The notes below the pieces were generated by a model. That model was not told the origin of the DNA, did not search any database, and was given only the letters and a program-made list of their open reading frames with translations. Shown one piece after another: positions 43,914-55,801 of a DNA stretch of 64,000 nucleotides. The DNA comes from Paramyrothecium sp. XJ0827 (Eukaryota > Ascomycota > Sordariomycetes > Hypocreales > Stachybotryaceae), in assembly GCA_020881915.1 (NCBI GenBank), contig JAJFPB010000002.1:4909001-4973000 (forward strand). Reading direction: 5' to 3'. A program made the translations under genes and the position numbers. Position 1 is the stretch's first letter. The number at the start of each line of letters is the position of its first letter.

Positions 43914-44655
43914 AGTCTGTTTTGGGGGGGGATGAAGCAACCTTCTTCCGTGTAGCTATCGTTCGTTACGAATCTTCGTGTAGACTTAAAGATTTTTGGC
44001 CCAGCAATCCTCCCCTCCAACTACAAAGCTCATGGCAATACAAACTTGGTACATGGCCGACAGAACTAGGGCGAGCTAGCTAGCAAATCTAGGAGATCAG
44101 TCCCAGAATTCAAGCTAAGTCAGATGATGCGACGATGTGATTGGACAAGTGATGAAGAGTCACGAGAATTCTGGTACTGGCGACCGAGAACATACCGCAT
44201 GTTACATTATCCGGTGACAGCAGTGTCGCCTATTCCCAGAACACTAAAATGACATGGAATGGCTTGAAGCGTCACTCCACTATGGTCTAAGAAAAAGTGG
44301 GCTGCACTGGTGACGAGGACAGGTGCCATGTCAGAAGAGCTGATTAGGCTTGCCTGCAAAGAGTGTGACAAGGGGCTTGGATGAGTTGTGTTCTGAGACC
44401 TCAACATGAATGACCATGGAATCGTTTCGAAGCTCTTTACCGAAGGCCAACATGTCAAGTTAGGTGTTCGAAGTAACGGTGAGCCAAAGGTACCCAGGGC
44501 TGGAGCAAGGAACCAAGCAATTAAGGCGATTGGAAACCATGGAGCGAGCCAAATCAGGAAACTGCCGTAAATTCATCAAGTAATTAAGCCCCGAGCCAAG
44601 GAAATGCTTGCTAGTGAAAAAGATGACTGAGGAAGGTGGGTTTACAGGCACGATA
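43914..44655. other. Intergenic, no gene seen
   Basis: Contains a run of eight G at about 43923-43930 just past the decayed gene. A frame at 43901-44083 may be a further remnant of it but is not supported on its own. Confidence 0.5.
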
Positions 44656-45083
44656 CTAGACACGTGCAGCGTCGTCAACATCAACTTCTTTCTTCTTGAG
44701 GAGCAAGCCAAGTCCGCCCCTCATGGTCAGATCACGAAATCCCGTCTCCTTCTCTCCTTGAGGCTCTGGGGATAGGCTAGACTGAGGCGAAAGGCTGGGA
44801 CAGGAATGATAGGATCGAGTTGGAGCCTGTCTCCGCTGTGCCTTCCTGACGCCCCAGCTTCTCAACCGGTGCTTGTATGTGTGGTCACTAACCATGTTAG
44901 CAAGGAGAAATAGCATCGGTAACCATCTAATTGAACGTACGGAGCTTCAAAGTGGTGTTTCTCCTTCATCTCCTTCATGACGAATGGCAGTGTATTGTCT
45001 CGGTACAGCTCTTCAATCTGTTCTCGGTATCGCTCCCATTCGAACTTTGTGTGGCGCATCGATCCGACGTATCGTGCTTTCAT
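44656..45083 (-). CDS. Short Clr5-domain protein
   Basis: 124 aa from two exons, 44941-45083 and 44656-44887, with a 53-bp intron that splits the Clr5 domain at the same place as in the larger Clr5 gene at 18939-20757. The domain covers about residues 15-68: FEWERYREQIEELYRDNTLP, then HHFEAP / DHTYKHRLRSWGVRKAQRR. Little follows except a basic, S/P-rich tail, so the regulatory region found in larger relatives is missing. An upstream exon ending near 45150 could join in frame through a TTCTAG acceptor just before the ATG and extend the N-terminus; I chose the shorter form because the upstream frame has no ATG. Confidence 0.65.
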
Positions 45084-48000
45084 TGCTAGAAGCAAGGTTG
45101 AGTTAGTAGTACTCGAGGGTAAAAGGAGGCGGAGATTGATCCTACCAGACGTTGGGCGGTCGGGGTGGTTGAAGACGACTAGTGCAGTGGCCTGATCCGC
45201 TGAATCGGAGGGCAGAAGGGGTCGTCTAGCCGCAGCTGCTTTGAAAAGAAATCCGAGGGTAGTCGTATGACTGTGGAAGATTTTTTTCGAATATGTGCCT
45301 AGACTCAAAGTCTGTCGGTGCTTGTGGACTGAAATGGTCGACGCTGACGATGCGGAAAGGCGTGCGTTTAAATGGAGCGGAGAAGTGGTGACAGGCAAGA
45401 CGTTGTGCGGGAGTAATCCAGCTGGTTGTCCTCAAAAAGCAAATAAATTTCAGGATGCCTCGAAGCGCCTGCAACTCGGGATGCAAACATTGCTTCAGAA
45501 AAAAGAAATATGCCACACGACATCCGGTGGAGGAGGCGGACGGATAAGGAAGATCGCTTGTGATGTGGTGGGCTCGCGTGGGGTTTTCTGAGAGCAGGGC
45601 CCCAGCTCCCATGCTCGTCACTACCACACCGGCTGCGGTTGGCTGTCGAATGGCAAAGGCTGGAACGAGATGAGCCCCATGGGGGGAGGCCGCGGGAGTG
45701 CTGCCGTTGCTTCCGCCGATTCTATTCGACGGGACCAGGGTTGGGTTGGCTACACTCACTCCCCCCAGAGTGGCGCGTCAGGGCTGCTCTCAGTGGTTTA
45801 CGAGGAGCTGAGAACGATCAAGGTACGAGGTGGTGACATGAACACATGCCGGACCATAAAGAAGGGGACAGTACGGAGTACGGACCACGCCCAAATCTTG
45901 AAGCGACTGGGCCGGGTTCCACCCAGCCACACCTTGTTGAAGTGGCTTGGTAAAGAGTACATACATATGACGGCATTGAAGGGCTACAAGATCGCGACTT
46001 CAATCTCTGGCTGAGATCAGAACGACTAAAGAGGTTCGGGGGAGTCAGTGATTGTGCCAGGAGATGCTCTGTTCGTCTCGAATGCCATTCCTGTAGTTGA
46101 CGCTAAGGAAGAAGAGGGGGCGGCTGGGAAATGAGAAAACTCTCAAAGCACATTTTCAGGTCTTGGGGAAACCGGTGAAGATCAATCTCAAGCAGGGGGG
46201 TGGCTCCGTGGCAGCAATGCCCTCCAACCATAGAGAAAAGCGGATGAGAAAAAATACACGTACCGTCGTAGTTGTGCTTGCACGGTTTGGCAAGGCCCAA
46301 CCGCTGGAAGAGACCTCGTGTTATGCCCAGACCACGGTCAGCATCGCTGCTCAAGCAATACTGAAGGCTTTCGGGGGAAATTATTGCATCCGGAAGTGGG
46401 ACATGCGCAGCTTGTCCGTGCCCATCCTGACTGGACTCGTGGGGGTTCGGTCTCAAGCACTATTCCCCAACCATCACGCCGGGCCACGCCAGCCGCCGTC
46501 ATTGGTCCGTTTCTCACGGTACTGGACAGCCGTTTTGCCATTCCAAGTTTGCGTACGGACTTCTACATCGAATTTGATGATTATACTCCTGGAAATGGTG
46601 GTTCTTGGGAGCGCAAGGAGGACTCATGAGCCCCGAGCCCGAACCCGCTGTGTTTATGCACACCATTCTCTTTAGATTGTTTCAGCAAAAGGGGCACTGA
46701 ACACAAATATGGTACCCGCCACTCGCACGATGGACACCTCCAGTGGGTAAGTAGGAAACCGGTCAACAGAAGGTGGTCTACCGCGGGATGCCATCCAGCT
46801 TTGCAGGACATGCATGCCCCCGTCTAGTCTTTCCAGTAACCTACACCGGCAGGGTGGATGTTACAGCGCCGAAAGAGAGGATTTAGGCGTCTTCTTCCCA
46901 TCGATGGTCGCTATTTCTGCTACTGTACCTGTTCAGACTTCTGAACTTCAAGCCTGTTCGCCCACAATTTCGTATCCTCAGTCTGATTAGTTGACATCAC
47001 TGTCAAAATAGTAGCAAGCGGCTCTATCCATAAACAACTACTCTGATGCGCGTATAAAAGTCTTCTCGGCATTTTCAGGGGGTCGTCGTCGCGGATTATC
47101 GCACCAGTCCGGCTCTCTAGGTGTGGGTGGTACTGCATCAATGCCTTCAGATCTCCCCTAGACACCACGATGCACGCCACCCTCACATGAGCAGCCCAGC
47201 AATGAAACCCACCGGTACAAAGAGCCGATGTATCGTACCAGAAAACAGCTGGCAGCCATCGGATGTAGCCTGCATAAGGTTGTGCCAAAGCACACTCCCA
47301 TCTGGGAACTGGGAGATCAGCGCGTAAAGCATGTCCACGATAGGTGTGGAGGTTGCAAACAAGGAGGGCCTGAAAGCATTTAGGAATTATCTGACCCCTT
47401 GGTGTGGGCGGCGGCAAAACACCACCCATCCAAGACTTGTGTTAGAGCAAGTGGGCGCATTTGAGCCTCGGTCACACCCTAGGGCCACGGCATTACGCAT
47501 ACCAGTGCATTTTGTCACAACAAGTAACGGCGGGATTCTTGCGGCACGGGTTGAAGCGCGCACCAGGGAGCGTCGCGCCAAAGACAAGATCAGCCTTCGG
47601 GTTTGCAGTGGGAAGCGGGAAGACATGCGGAGGTGACGAGTCTCGCTGAGGGAAAATAGTGTCCAGGCAAGGCTGAAATGGACATGATCTGGTTCCTTTA
47701 GCGCAGTGCTTACCGATGAGCTTCGCGACACAAGTTACACCAGCTATTACGATCCTTTTCGTAGTCTCTTGTGGTTTCGATGTCTTCCAGTTTGTTAGTA
47801 CGACCAGTCCATTCTAAGCACCTTCGGGTCTATCTACGTGGCGATTGCGTGCTACTTGCACCATATCTTGCAACATCAACCGTTCCCACGGGGAATGATG
47901 TTTGGAAGTGCTTGTTGTAACAAGAATCCTGTCGTGGCGCATAAACGGGAGGCAGCTTAATATCGTCTTCTCGCTCGAGGGAGTGTTTTCTCGGACGGCA

Positions 48001-48301
48001 AATTTGTCGTGGGTGTGTGGCAAACCGCGTTGACGACAATCGGGGCGGGTGATCCAGAAGTAGGAACAGCTTGCGAGAGAATTTGGTCGGTCAGGTGTAC
48101 TTGCAATACCTGGACGGACCCTGTTCGCCGATCTGATCGTGTGGTTGGGTGTGGCCGCGCAGAGCAGGGCTCAGGGGCCAGTCGGCTGCACCGGTGGCGC
48201 GCTCTCGAAGCAAAATAAAGCGGAAGTGTTGCAGCGCCGCTGCAACTTCGTGACGTGCCAATGTAGCAGTCCTCTCCTAGCCTCAACGGCTTGACCTGCG
48301 G

Positions 48302-48319
48302 AAAGAGGAATTCCTCTTT
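48302..48319. repeat. Perfect 18-bp palindrome
   Basis: AAAGAGGAATTCCTCTTT reads the same on both strands. A zinc-cluster or other dimeric factor could bind such a site, but nothing nearby identifies it. Confidence 0.7.
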
Positions 48320-50317
48320 GCCAAGAGGGAGGGAATCACGCAGTCACGATGCTTCGGCAAGCAACAACTGAGTAATGACGAGTAACAGGACGCATTGAGG
48401 GAACTGGCGTTCTCTCAGGTCTCTTTAGACTCCGTAGAATCGTCGCGCTGGGCGGCAATGCCGTAGTGGCTGCAGAGCGGACGACCAGGCCGCCGAGGCT
48501 CTCGAGTGTGTCGCCTGGCACTGCCCATTTATGATCAAGCACTGATTGGCTACGTTCGTGTCATGCGTCCGTAGACTTGAGTACACCGCGTGCTGTCCCC
48601 TGGATTTATTGCGAAGAATCAGTCGAGGCCCATGCAGCGTCCACAGGTGCGCGAGCCGGTCGTACTAGGACGCTTCTAGCCAGGCCACCACGATTTATAG
48701 GCTTTGTAACTTGACTATGTGGCCCTTGAATTCTTTCCAAAGTTTATATATGAAGTCGTAAATCGATCGGGAGAGGGGAGGTTCGATGATCGTAGCGAAA
48801 GCAAACAGGAAGTCGCTTCATATTCGTGTTCGTCGACATCGGGCTGTTTCTACCGATTCGAAATTCTGTCGGTCGTCATGCTTGTCTCGTGTGTCGGTCC
48901 AACCAAGGAAGGTGAAGCAGGATGTTCAATCACAGCTAGACATATGCTTTCTGGTCTCGTTTAGGAAACCGGCTTGCCTCTGCCATTTTCCACCTTCTAC
49001 CGCTTAACCCCTCATTAGAAAAGCATTGGCCGCTCAAGCATCAGCTTTGCAGCGGAAGATGCCAGCGCCAACCCAGTGACGCTGCTGGCATCAACTACCA
49101 ACGGATTCAATCCTGTCTAGCCCTCAGCCATGGCGCTGTGGAGAGCAAAGTTTTCGGCCCTCAGCTCAGGGGTGCTCCGGACGACCGGTCCAGGGGCAAT
49201 ACGACGTCGGGCTCGGGGGAGTGGCACAGATTCGATATTACCAGAAAACAGAGAATCGAGGATCGGGAGGTGACTTAGTTGAACTGGCGATAGGTCGCAG
49301 TGCTGTCCTGACGAGGACTGTCGGGCGTAGGCTGCTGTAGGTGGCGAGGAGGGAAGCTGATGAGCGTGCTCCTGCTGACCAAGGCATCCATGTTCCTGCT
49401 GGAGTAGGAGACGGAAGTAAAATGTTGAAGCCGCTCGAGTTGTTTCAGCCTGCTATTGGGAAGCTAGTGCGGGAGACCGGATGCCGCGGGGGCGTCCGGG
49501 GCATAGTGTTGACGATGCCGGCTCCCGACGCGACGAAAGCTGGTAGCCAGGGGGTTACCCGAGCTTATGACCGTGCTGTTCGTCACGATTCTTCGAAGCC
49601 CATAACTTTCGTTTGGTGACGGAAACTAACCGTAACCATTCTCGGGATGAGGACGCGACCTCATTGCGTTGTTTACGAAGATCCTCATCGGCGAGGGAAA
49701 GCTGGGGAGGCGTCACGACAGGACTGTCATCGGCGTTAATGATAGTTGTGCCTCGCTCTTGTAGATTTCCACGTCAAAGGCGTGTCATTGAAGCGCTTCT
49801 CTCGATCTCGGTGCAAGGCGTGTCGATGTTCTCGCGGAATTTTCGAAAGGCGTGGAGGTAGGGGGGTCCGTTGCAGATTAGACGAACCGCCCGGGCCAAA
49901 CTGCATATGAATTTTCGTCAGTGTCCACAAGAGGATGGAAAGCCATCTACTTGTATACTTGAAGCCTTCCCCGGGCTTTTGTAGAGGGGTTCAAGCTCGT
50001 CTTTGGCTATGCTGCGATCGGAGTCGTGCTGAGGCGGCTGTCGGGGAGAACCTGTTCTGTCGACTATGAGGCAGAGAGTGTGGGAATCGATCTGGTATCG
50101 CCCCGGTCATCTTTCTCTTCGATAATCCGTGGTTTTCCAGATTCAGAAGCTCAGTGACACCGACAGATGGTTACCCCCCAGGCACCACAGTGGGCATGTT
50201 GGTTATATCTGCTTCACAACGAGGCTGGACTCAGCAGTGCATTACATAAGGCAGCATCTGAACCGCCGTCTCGTGTGAATGGGTCGCTCACCTCAGACAC
50301 CCGGACCCGACTAACCC

Positions 50318-50379
50318 GTTTCGCTAGCGGCTTGCCCCTTTGGGTCATCATGTGACCCGGGGCAATTCGCTAGCGGAAC
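50318..50379. repeat. Long imperfect inverted repeat (hairpin)
   Basis: Left arm 50318-50347 pairs with right arm 50353-50379 around a 5-nt loop TCATG. Paired blocks are GTT/AAC, the self-complementary CGCTAGCG in each arm, TTGCCCC/GGGGCAA and GGGTCA/TGACCC, with one TTT bulge and two to three mismatches or wobbles. It lies in the gene-free region. Confidence 0.9.
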
Positions 50380-53300
50380 CCAATCTGCAGTGGAGACCGT
50401 TCACCAGTCGCAAACAGTGACTTGCGCCCACCGCCCAACCAATAAGCTGGCAGATCCGACCACCACAAGTCACTCCCGAAGTACCTCCGGTATGGGTGTA
50501 AAACGGCTGCTAGACAATGTTTCTCTCTGAAGGAGCCTCAGCCCCAGACACGGGCCCTGTATCGGCTTATTGCAAAGCGTACCAAGATCTCGCTCCCGGC
50601 TGCTAGCAGGGAACCTAGCCCCTACCCTAGAGCCCCATGTCGCGGACGAACCGTGGTTCATGGTGGCCACCACTCGTTGTGCAAATCCACAAACAGACCA
50701 AGATCGAGTGTGTAGATGGTGGCATTCGAAGACGAAACGAGCGTCATGTGTGGGTCAACAGGATTTAAATGCCTCTTGGCTAAAGTCCCTGAGTGCCAGA
50801 GTATTAGGAAAGAGGACCTAGACTTTCACAATAAGACTTTGCTGGAGACGCCGCTCCCTGTTCGGTGTGCGTGCGTGCGTGCATGCGCCTCGAAGGTCTT
50901 GCCACAAGTGTAAGCATCGTTGTGTCTCCACTGCCATTATTGGTGAAGCCCGCGAACTCTTGGGAGGGGCGTGGTGGTTCTTGCGGTACCCAAGTATTGA
51001 GAGGAAAGCGTGCAGAAATACCGGGACATTCACGCTCAACATTCATAGACTGAACAATAAAGGTCTATTTCCCTGAGCTGTCTTTGACACAAAAGAAGGT
51101 AAAGAAAGCCTAGGCCACAAATAGAGCCATTGGTATGTGGTAGGGGGCTAGTCTCTCGCTCAGCCGTGGAGACACTGCCCTCGGTGATTGCAGACTCAAC
51201 TAAAACTCCAACACATTAGAAGCTATGGTGATTTTGCTTTTTTGAGACTTGCTGAGATTGTCGACATGTATAATTGAAGAGTAATCAGGGCTTACATGGT
51301 GCTCGCCTCCGCCGGTTGTTCACTCATGCCATCGATTGTGCCGCGAAACCTGCCTCTGCACATTGGCTCTGCCAGTCAGGGCACTGTGAACGAGACTTGT
51401 CCCGGTTCACAAGGCGGATAACGCAACTTGTATACAGTGCAACTAAGTGGAATGCTTGGCCTTTGCCTGGTATCCATACTCCGGGCCCTGCCCTCCGTTT
51501 CGGAGTTCACTGAAATTCACGGGTCACCAGGAGGCAGCGCCAATCGACCCATCCCCATAGGCTGAGCCCGGCCTGCTCAGGCTTTTGACCCGTTTTGTGA
51601 GTACCTGATTCGGAAGCCTTGAGCCTTACGGCCCCCCTAACGCTTTGTTTCCGCCGTCACGAGGACGTGCGAGAGCAAAAATGGGAGGATTACGGGCCCA
51701 CCCTCCCTTTTGCCAGAGCCAGAAGGTCTGCGAGATTGTTGGCAATGTTGCCACGAATGGATCATTCATAATTTCACGTCTTATTCACGCCAGAATCTCA
51801 TACAAGAATCCTCTCCCGGAGCAGACCTCGCGCGGCTCCTTCTTCTGGCACCGACTCGCGCCGCGGACACCTTGCAGGGTGCTGCTGCGACATGCTGGCA
51901 CAAGAAATTCTCGGGTTTTATGCCTCATTCACCCAGTACGAACGCCAAGGAATGGTGAGGGAGGAGACAGAGACGGGGCCAATCATTGTACCCGTTATGG
52001 AGTGGTTGCATCTGAATGATTCCAGTGATCGCACCCCCTTACTCCCCTTCTCCGGTCACCATTCCCATACCCCCTTGACCCATCCTGCCCCCTTCGACCC
52101 CCAGCTCACACAAAAGGGCGTCCACCGAGCAGGCTGTGATGGCCCATGTCTCTCGCGCCTGACGCCAAAACACACACACTCCTACACCGACTTTCAAGGC
52201 TTTTCCGAAAGAAGTTGGAGGGGGCGTGCCCACTTCCCGCCTCGTCCGGCTGGACAAGACGATACTTTGTGAGCCCGAAGAGTGACTTTCGTCGAGCGCG
52301 CGTAAGTACAAGGCACAGTGAAGACGTGGAAAAGCGTACGGAGTGGCAGTCGGGTGTGTCCGTAGGCAGTTATCGCTGTGCGGCGGCGTAACGCTGGAGG
52401 ATATGGATGTGTAGTGGATTAGGTGACGATGCAGTCAAAGTCTTTTGGATGGCAAAGCTGCGAAGCCGAAGAATTATTGGAGCCGTAATCATCCTTTTCC
52501 ATATCTCTCCTGTTTGTAAGGGGTTTCTCTATTTTGAAAATTTCGGCTTTGATGTTAGGGAACAGTAGGGAGGACTCTGAAGGCGAAGAAACTCCAGGCA
52601 GTCGGCCGTTGCAGGGGCCTCCCGGCGTTATGTGCCCTAAAGACAGTAACGAAGCCAGCCAGATAAGCCCTCGAAGTATCATACCGATTTCTTGTTCTAG
52701 GAGAGGCAGAATCTCATCAAGGTTATTGTATTACTCAGGACTCGATTCACTGTGATTACCAGTTCTTGCTTTCATCCGGGTAAGGAGAGGCCAACGGAAG
52801 GTCTATACTGCAGATGCCTATGGTCTCGTTCTGTCACAAGTCCGACTAAAGCAGATAGCCTCCTTGCCACGACAACCCCATTGCAGCCTTTCCATCACCA
52901 CCCGAAGCAAAACAGCTGCCTGCCTCCTTTGTGTCGTCAATAAGCCTATCGTGACAATTTAGCGTTGGCTACATCTCTTCCCGAGATGAAACTCACCCGA
53001 GTCCTTGGAAAACACCAACAGTAACTCTCGTTTGAATCGATAACTCTCCCGAGCCTGAACCGCACGATTGCCAACACCGACTGGCCCGATCCACCCAGCA
53101 CCGAGGAACCAAAACGAGGCAGAGATGCTAAGCCATGCGTCATGGCTATCACTTGAGACGTGACGTCGTCGCGTTCTTAGACGATAGCCTCCACGATCGT
53201 TGCCGTTGCACCTAGTCTCTCTCGAGGCTTCCCGAGCCCTAGGGCAACCGTCGACCTTCCCTCTTTTGCGGCAGTAGCAAGCGAATAGAACCTCAGTCAA

Positions 53301-55801
53301 CGAAACTTGAGAATCCAGGTAGACCATGCTCACGTCTTCGATTCTTGCTTCTCGGCGGAGCCTGGGTAGCGCGTGCCGACAGTGTCGAAGGGTTCGTAAG
53401 CCCCAGGCTAGGCGCTTGAGACATGCGGGAGAAGATTCTGCTAGACCGCATGGGTCCTTTGACAAGTCAAGAGACTTGGCTCCCATTCGGTCGAGAGTAC
53501 AGCAATGGGTCCAAAGTTTTCTGATTGCTTGTCATGGCCCTTGCTGTAGCCTCCTTGTGAGCATCATGCTGGTGAGCCTAAATTTCTTTGATTTGGTTAA
53601 AGTGGCGCTAACAATCTTGCAAAGACGCTTCAGATTCTGACGTCGCGGCGTAGTTCCTCCTTTTGACGCAGTCGATCTCTTGATCCCTTCGCAACTACAA
53701 TCGGTTGACCTCGAATCATCGCAAATGCCGCAGAGAGAACCAGCTCGAAACAACCCGCAGCCGACGCGTCACTCGTGGCTAAGAGAACAGCCCCCCCAGA
53801 CTGTGAGGGACATAAAACATGTTGAGCAGGATTCAGCTAATAACAAACTGTCCAGTCGCCATTGCCTCCAAGGTGCTGTACCTCCAATGACCAGCGGAGA
53901 ACGACTCTTCCCGAGACAACAAATCTGCGAGCCCGTGATTACTACAATTGTGGATACAAATTTACCTGCAGTTCTCGAGCTACTCTCGATTACCACTTCA
54001 ACCAAATGCTCGGTTGTGCGATGTTCATACGGATTGCAGTACGCTTGTACTCGGGTTCGCGATGTAATACCTCTCTTCTTCCTGGCAAATTATGAAGTCG
54101 GCACCCGCCTAGCCATGAGCCCCGAGGTCCCAATGACGCTACCTTTTGCCACTTCGGGAACTACTTGAGGGCGTTAGATCGAAGTTATTGCGAGCTTAAG
54201 ATCAACAGTACCCGTTGCGACAGCGGTAACGACAAAGACCACGACCAGGCCATCCCTTCGAACGATGATCCTGCAGCTAGCTATCCGAGTGCAATAAAGG
54301 AGGACAATTGGTATGCCAGTTTGGGAAAGGTGCGGGGGGAAGGTCTCTGCTGTTGGCTTTCAAAACCTTTGCGCGGCGATGCCCGCGGCAAGGGGCAGTT
54401 GTTGGTACGCGTAACCTGCTGACCTTGACTCGACCCCCCAACAGCCTTAGGCGCGTCGTGCCCTCATTGTCTGCGACTGACAGGCTCTAACCACGATGCG
54501 ATTCTTGGATTGGGGGTGCAAATCAAGGGACATCAAGAGGGCTGGCGTGTCGAAACCATGTTGCTGTGGTCTCTGTGTCGCTTCACAACATCGTAGCATC
54601 AGGGAGCCCGGCATGCCCGTATGGGCTTTAAGTTTGCCCGCTTGCTGGTTTGCTGGCTTGCTCAACCTCAAAATTCTCTTCGCTACCAGTATGGGGACTT
54701 TTGACAGGCAAGGAAGTGCCATTGTCACTAAGCCGACTGAAGTTGGAGGAACCCTGGATTGGAATGAACCTGGTGGAGCGTGCCCCTTTTCTGGTCTCAT
54801 TCTTAGTTCGCAAGGTATGTACACTTACACACCGGATGGGCTGTTTATGGAAACACGCTGTCCATGCATTACTGATAGGATTCTAGTTTGGTCAACCTGT
54901 TTGTGCCGCGAAGAGCTACAGCCGACAGCCACGTACCCAGCGACCAACCGTTTCTTTCGTGACCGCGAACATACTACAACGATCGGACGATAGACGCGAG
55001 ACAATACCAGATACTGCGCTGAAGGGGCTAAAGTGCGGAGTTGTTCCCATCAGAGCCTGCTGAATCCACGATCTCTTTATTTAGAACGCTATCTTTATTT
55101 CATGCCGAATAAAGGAAAGAGAATACATGCAGTGGTCTTGGATTCCTTCCCTGTTCCAATGAGACCTTTGGTTGGAGAACTCCAGGAAGAAGCTGCCTAA
55201 GCTGAGAGGTGAAGATGTCGCTTCTTGCAGCAGAGTTGTTTCGTCTCGGATCAACATCGCGAACCTCAGGTCTCCATCAGACGAATCAACTGCTCTCGCA
55301 TGACTTGGGCGATGTACGAATAGATGTTGTCGTAGAGAGAAGCCACAAAGAAATAGAAGCAAGGGCAAACGCCTGTGGCCGTGGTCTACTGGTGACACGT
55401 TAGCTCTAACCTCGCCTACCCTACACCGCAGTCAAGTCTCATCATCCTATATGCACAGCAGAACAAAGCAACTGGCTGACTTCCAACGTGGGACTGCTTC
55501 AAGCTTTCTGATCAGCATAAATAATCTACACTAGACTAAGGAACGTTGTGAAAAAGCACCGCATCAGCCTCGTTGGTCCCTCGATGCCAAAGGGTTGGGT
55601 AAATATGAAGTTGATGTGGTCGACGTAGGTTTGTGTACCACAATAATAGTTTGAGGTTGCAGCCAAACTAGGGCATTGCATGCACTCAGTTCACGCAAGT
55701 GCCATCCAGTTGAGTTTATTCGTATTCCATAAATACACAATCCACTTGTTTCGTAGCCTGTTAGAAGAATGCTTTCTTTATATCTATCGCTGCGCCCGCT
55801 C

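Larger units (their letters stand above)
45084..55801. other. 10.7-kb region without a supported gene
   Basis: Many frames of 60-190 codons are open on both strands, but none shows a domain, a credible exon chain or protein-like composition. Base composition is mixed rather than strongly AT-rich, so heavy RIP is not evident. No rRNA, tRNA or 5S gene was recognised by eye. Structures seen are an 18-bp palindrome (48302-48319), a long hairpin (50318-50379) and a GTGC/GTGCAT run near 50865-50885, annotated or noted separately. Confidence 0.5.

Noticed and set aside
46097..46675. 192-codon plus-strand frame in the gene-free region
   Set aside because: Overlaps open frames on the other strand, has no domain, and no plausible exon partners.
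46920..47429. 169-codon minus-strand frame
   Set aside because: Composition is not protein-like (Trp/Cys/His scattered) and no family is recognisable.
52959..53486. 175-codon minus-strand frame
   Set aside because: Arg/Ser-rich chance frame; no conserved motif or splice partners.
53680..54168. 162-codon plus-strand frame
   Set aside because: No domain; a zinc-finger-like look in an overlapping frame at 53862-54095 (YYNCGYKFTCSSRATLDYHF) lacks proper cysteine/histidine spacing.
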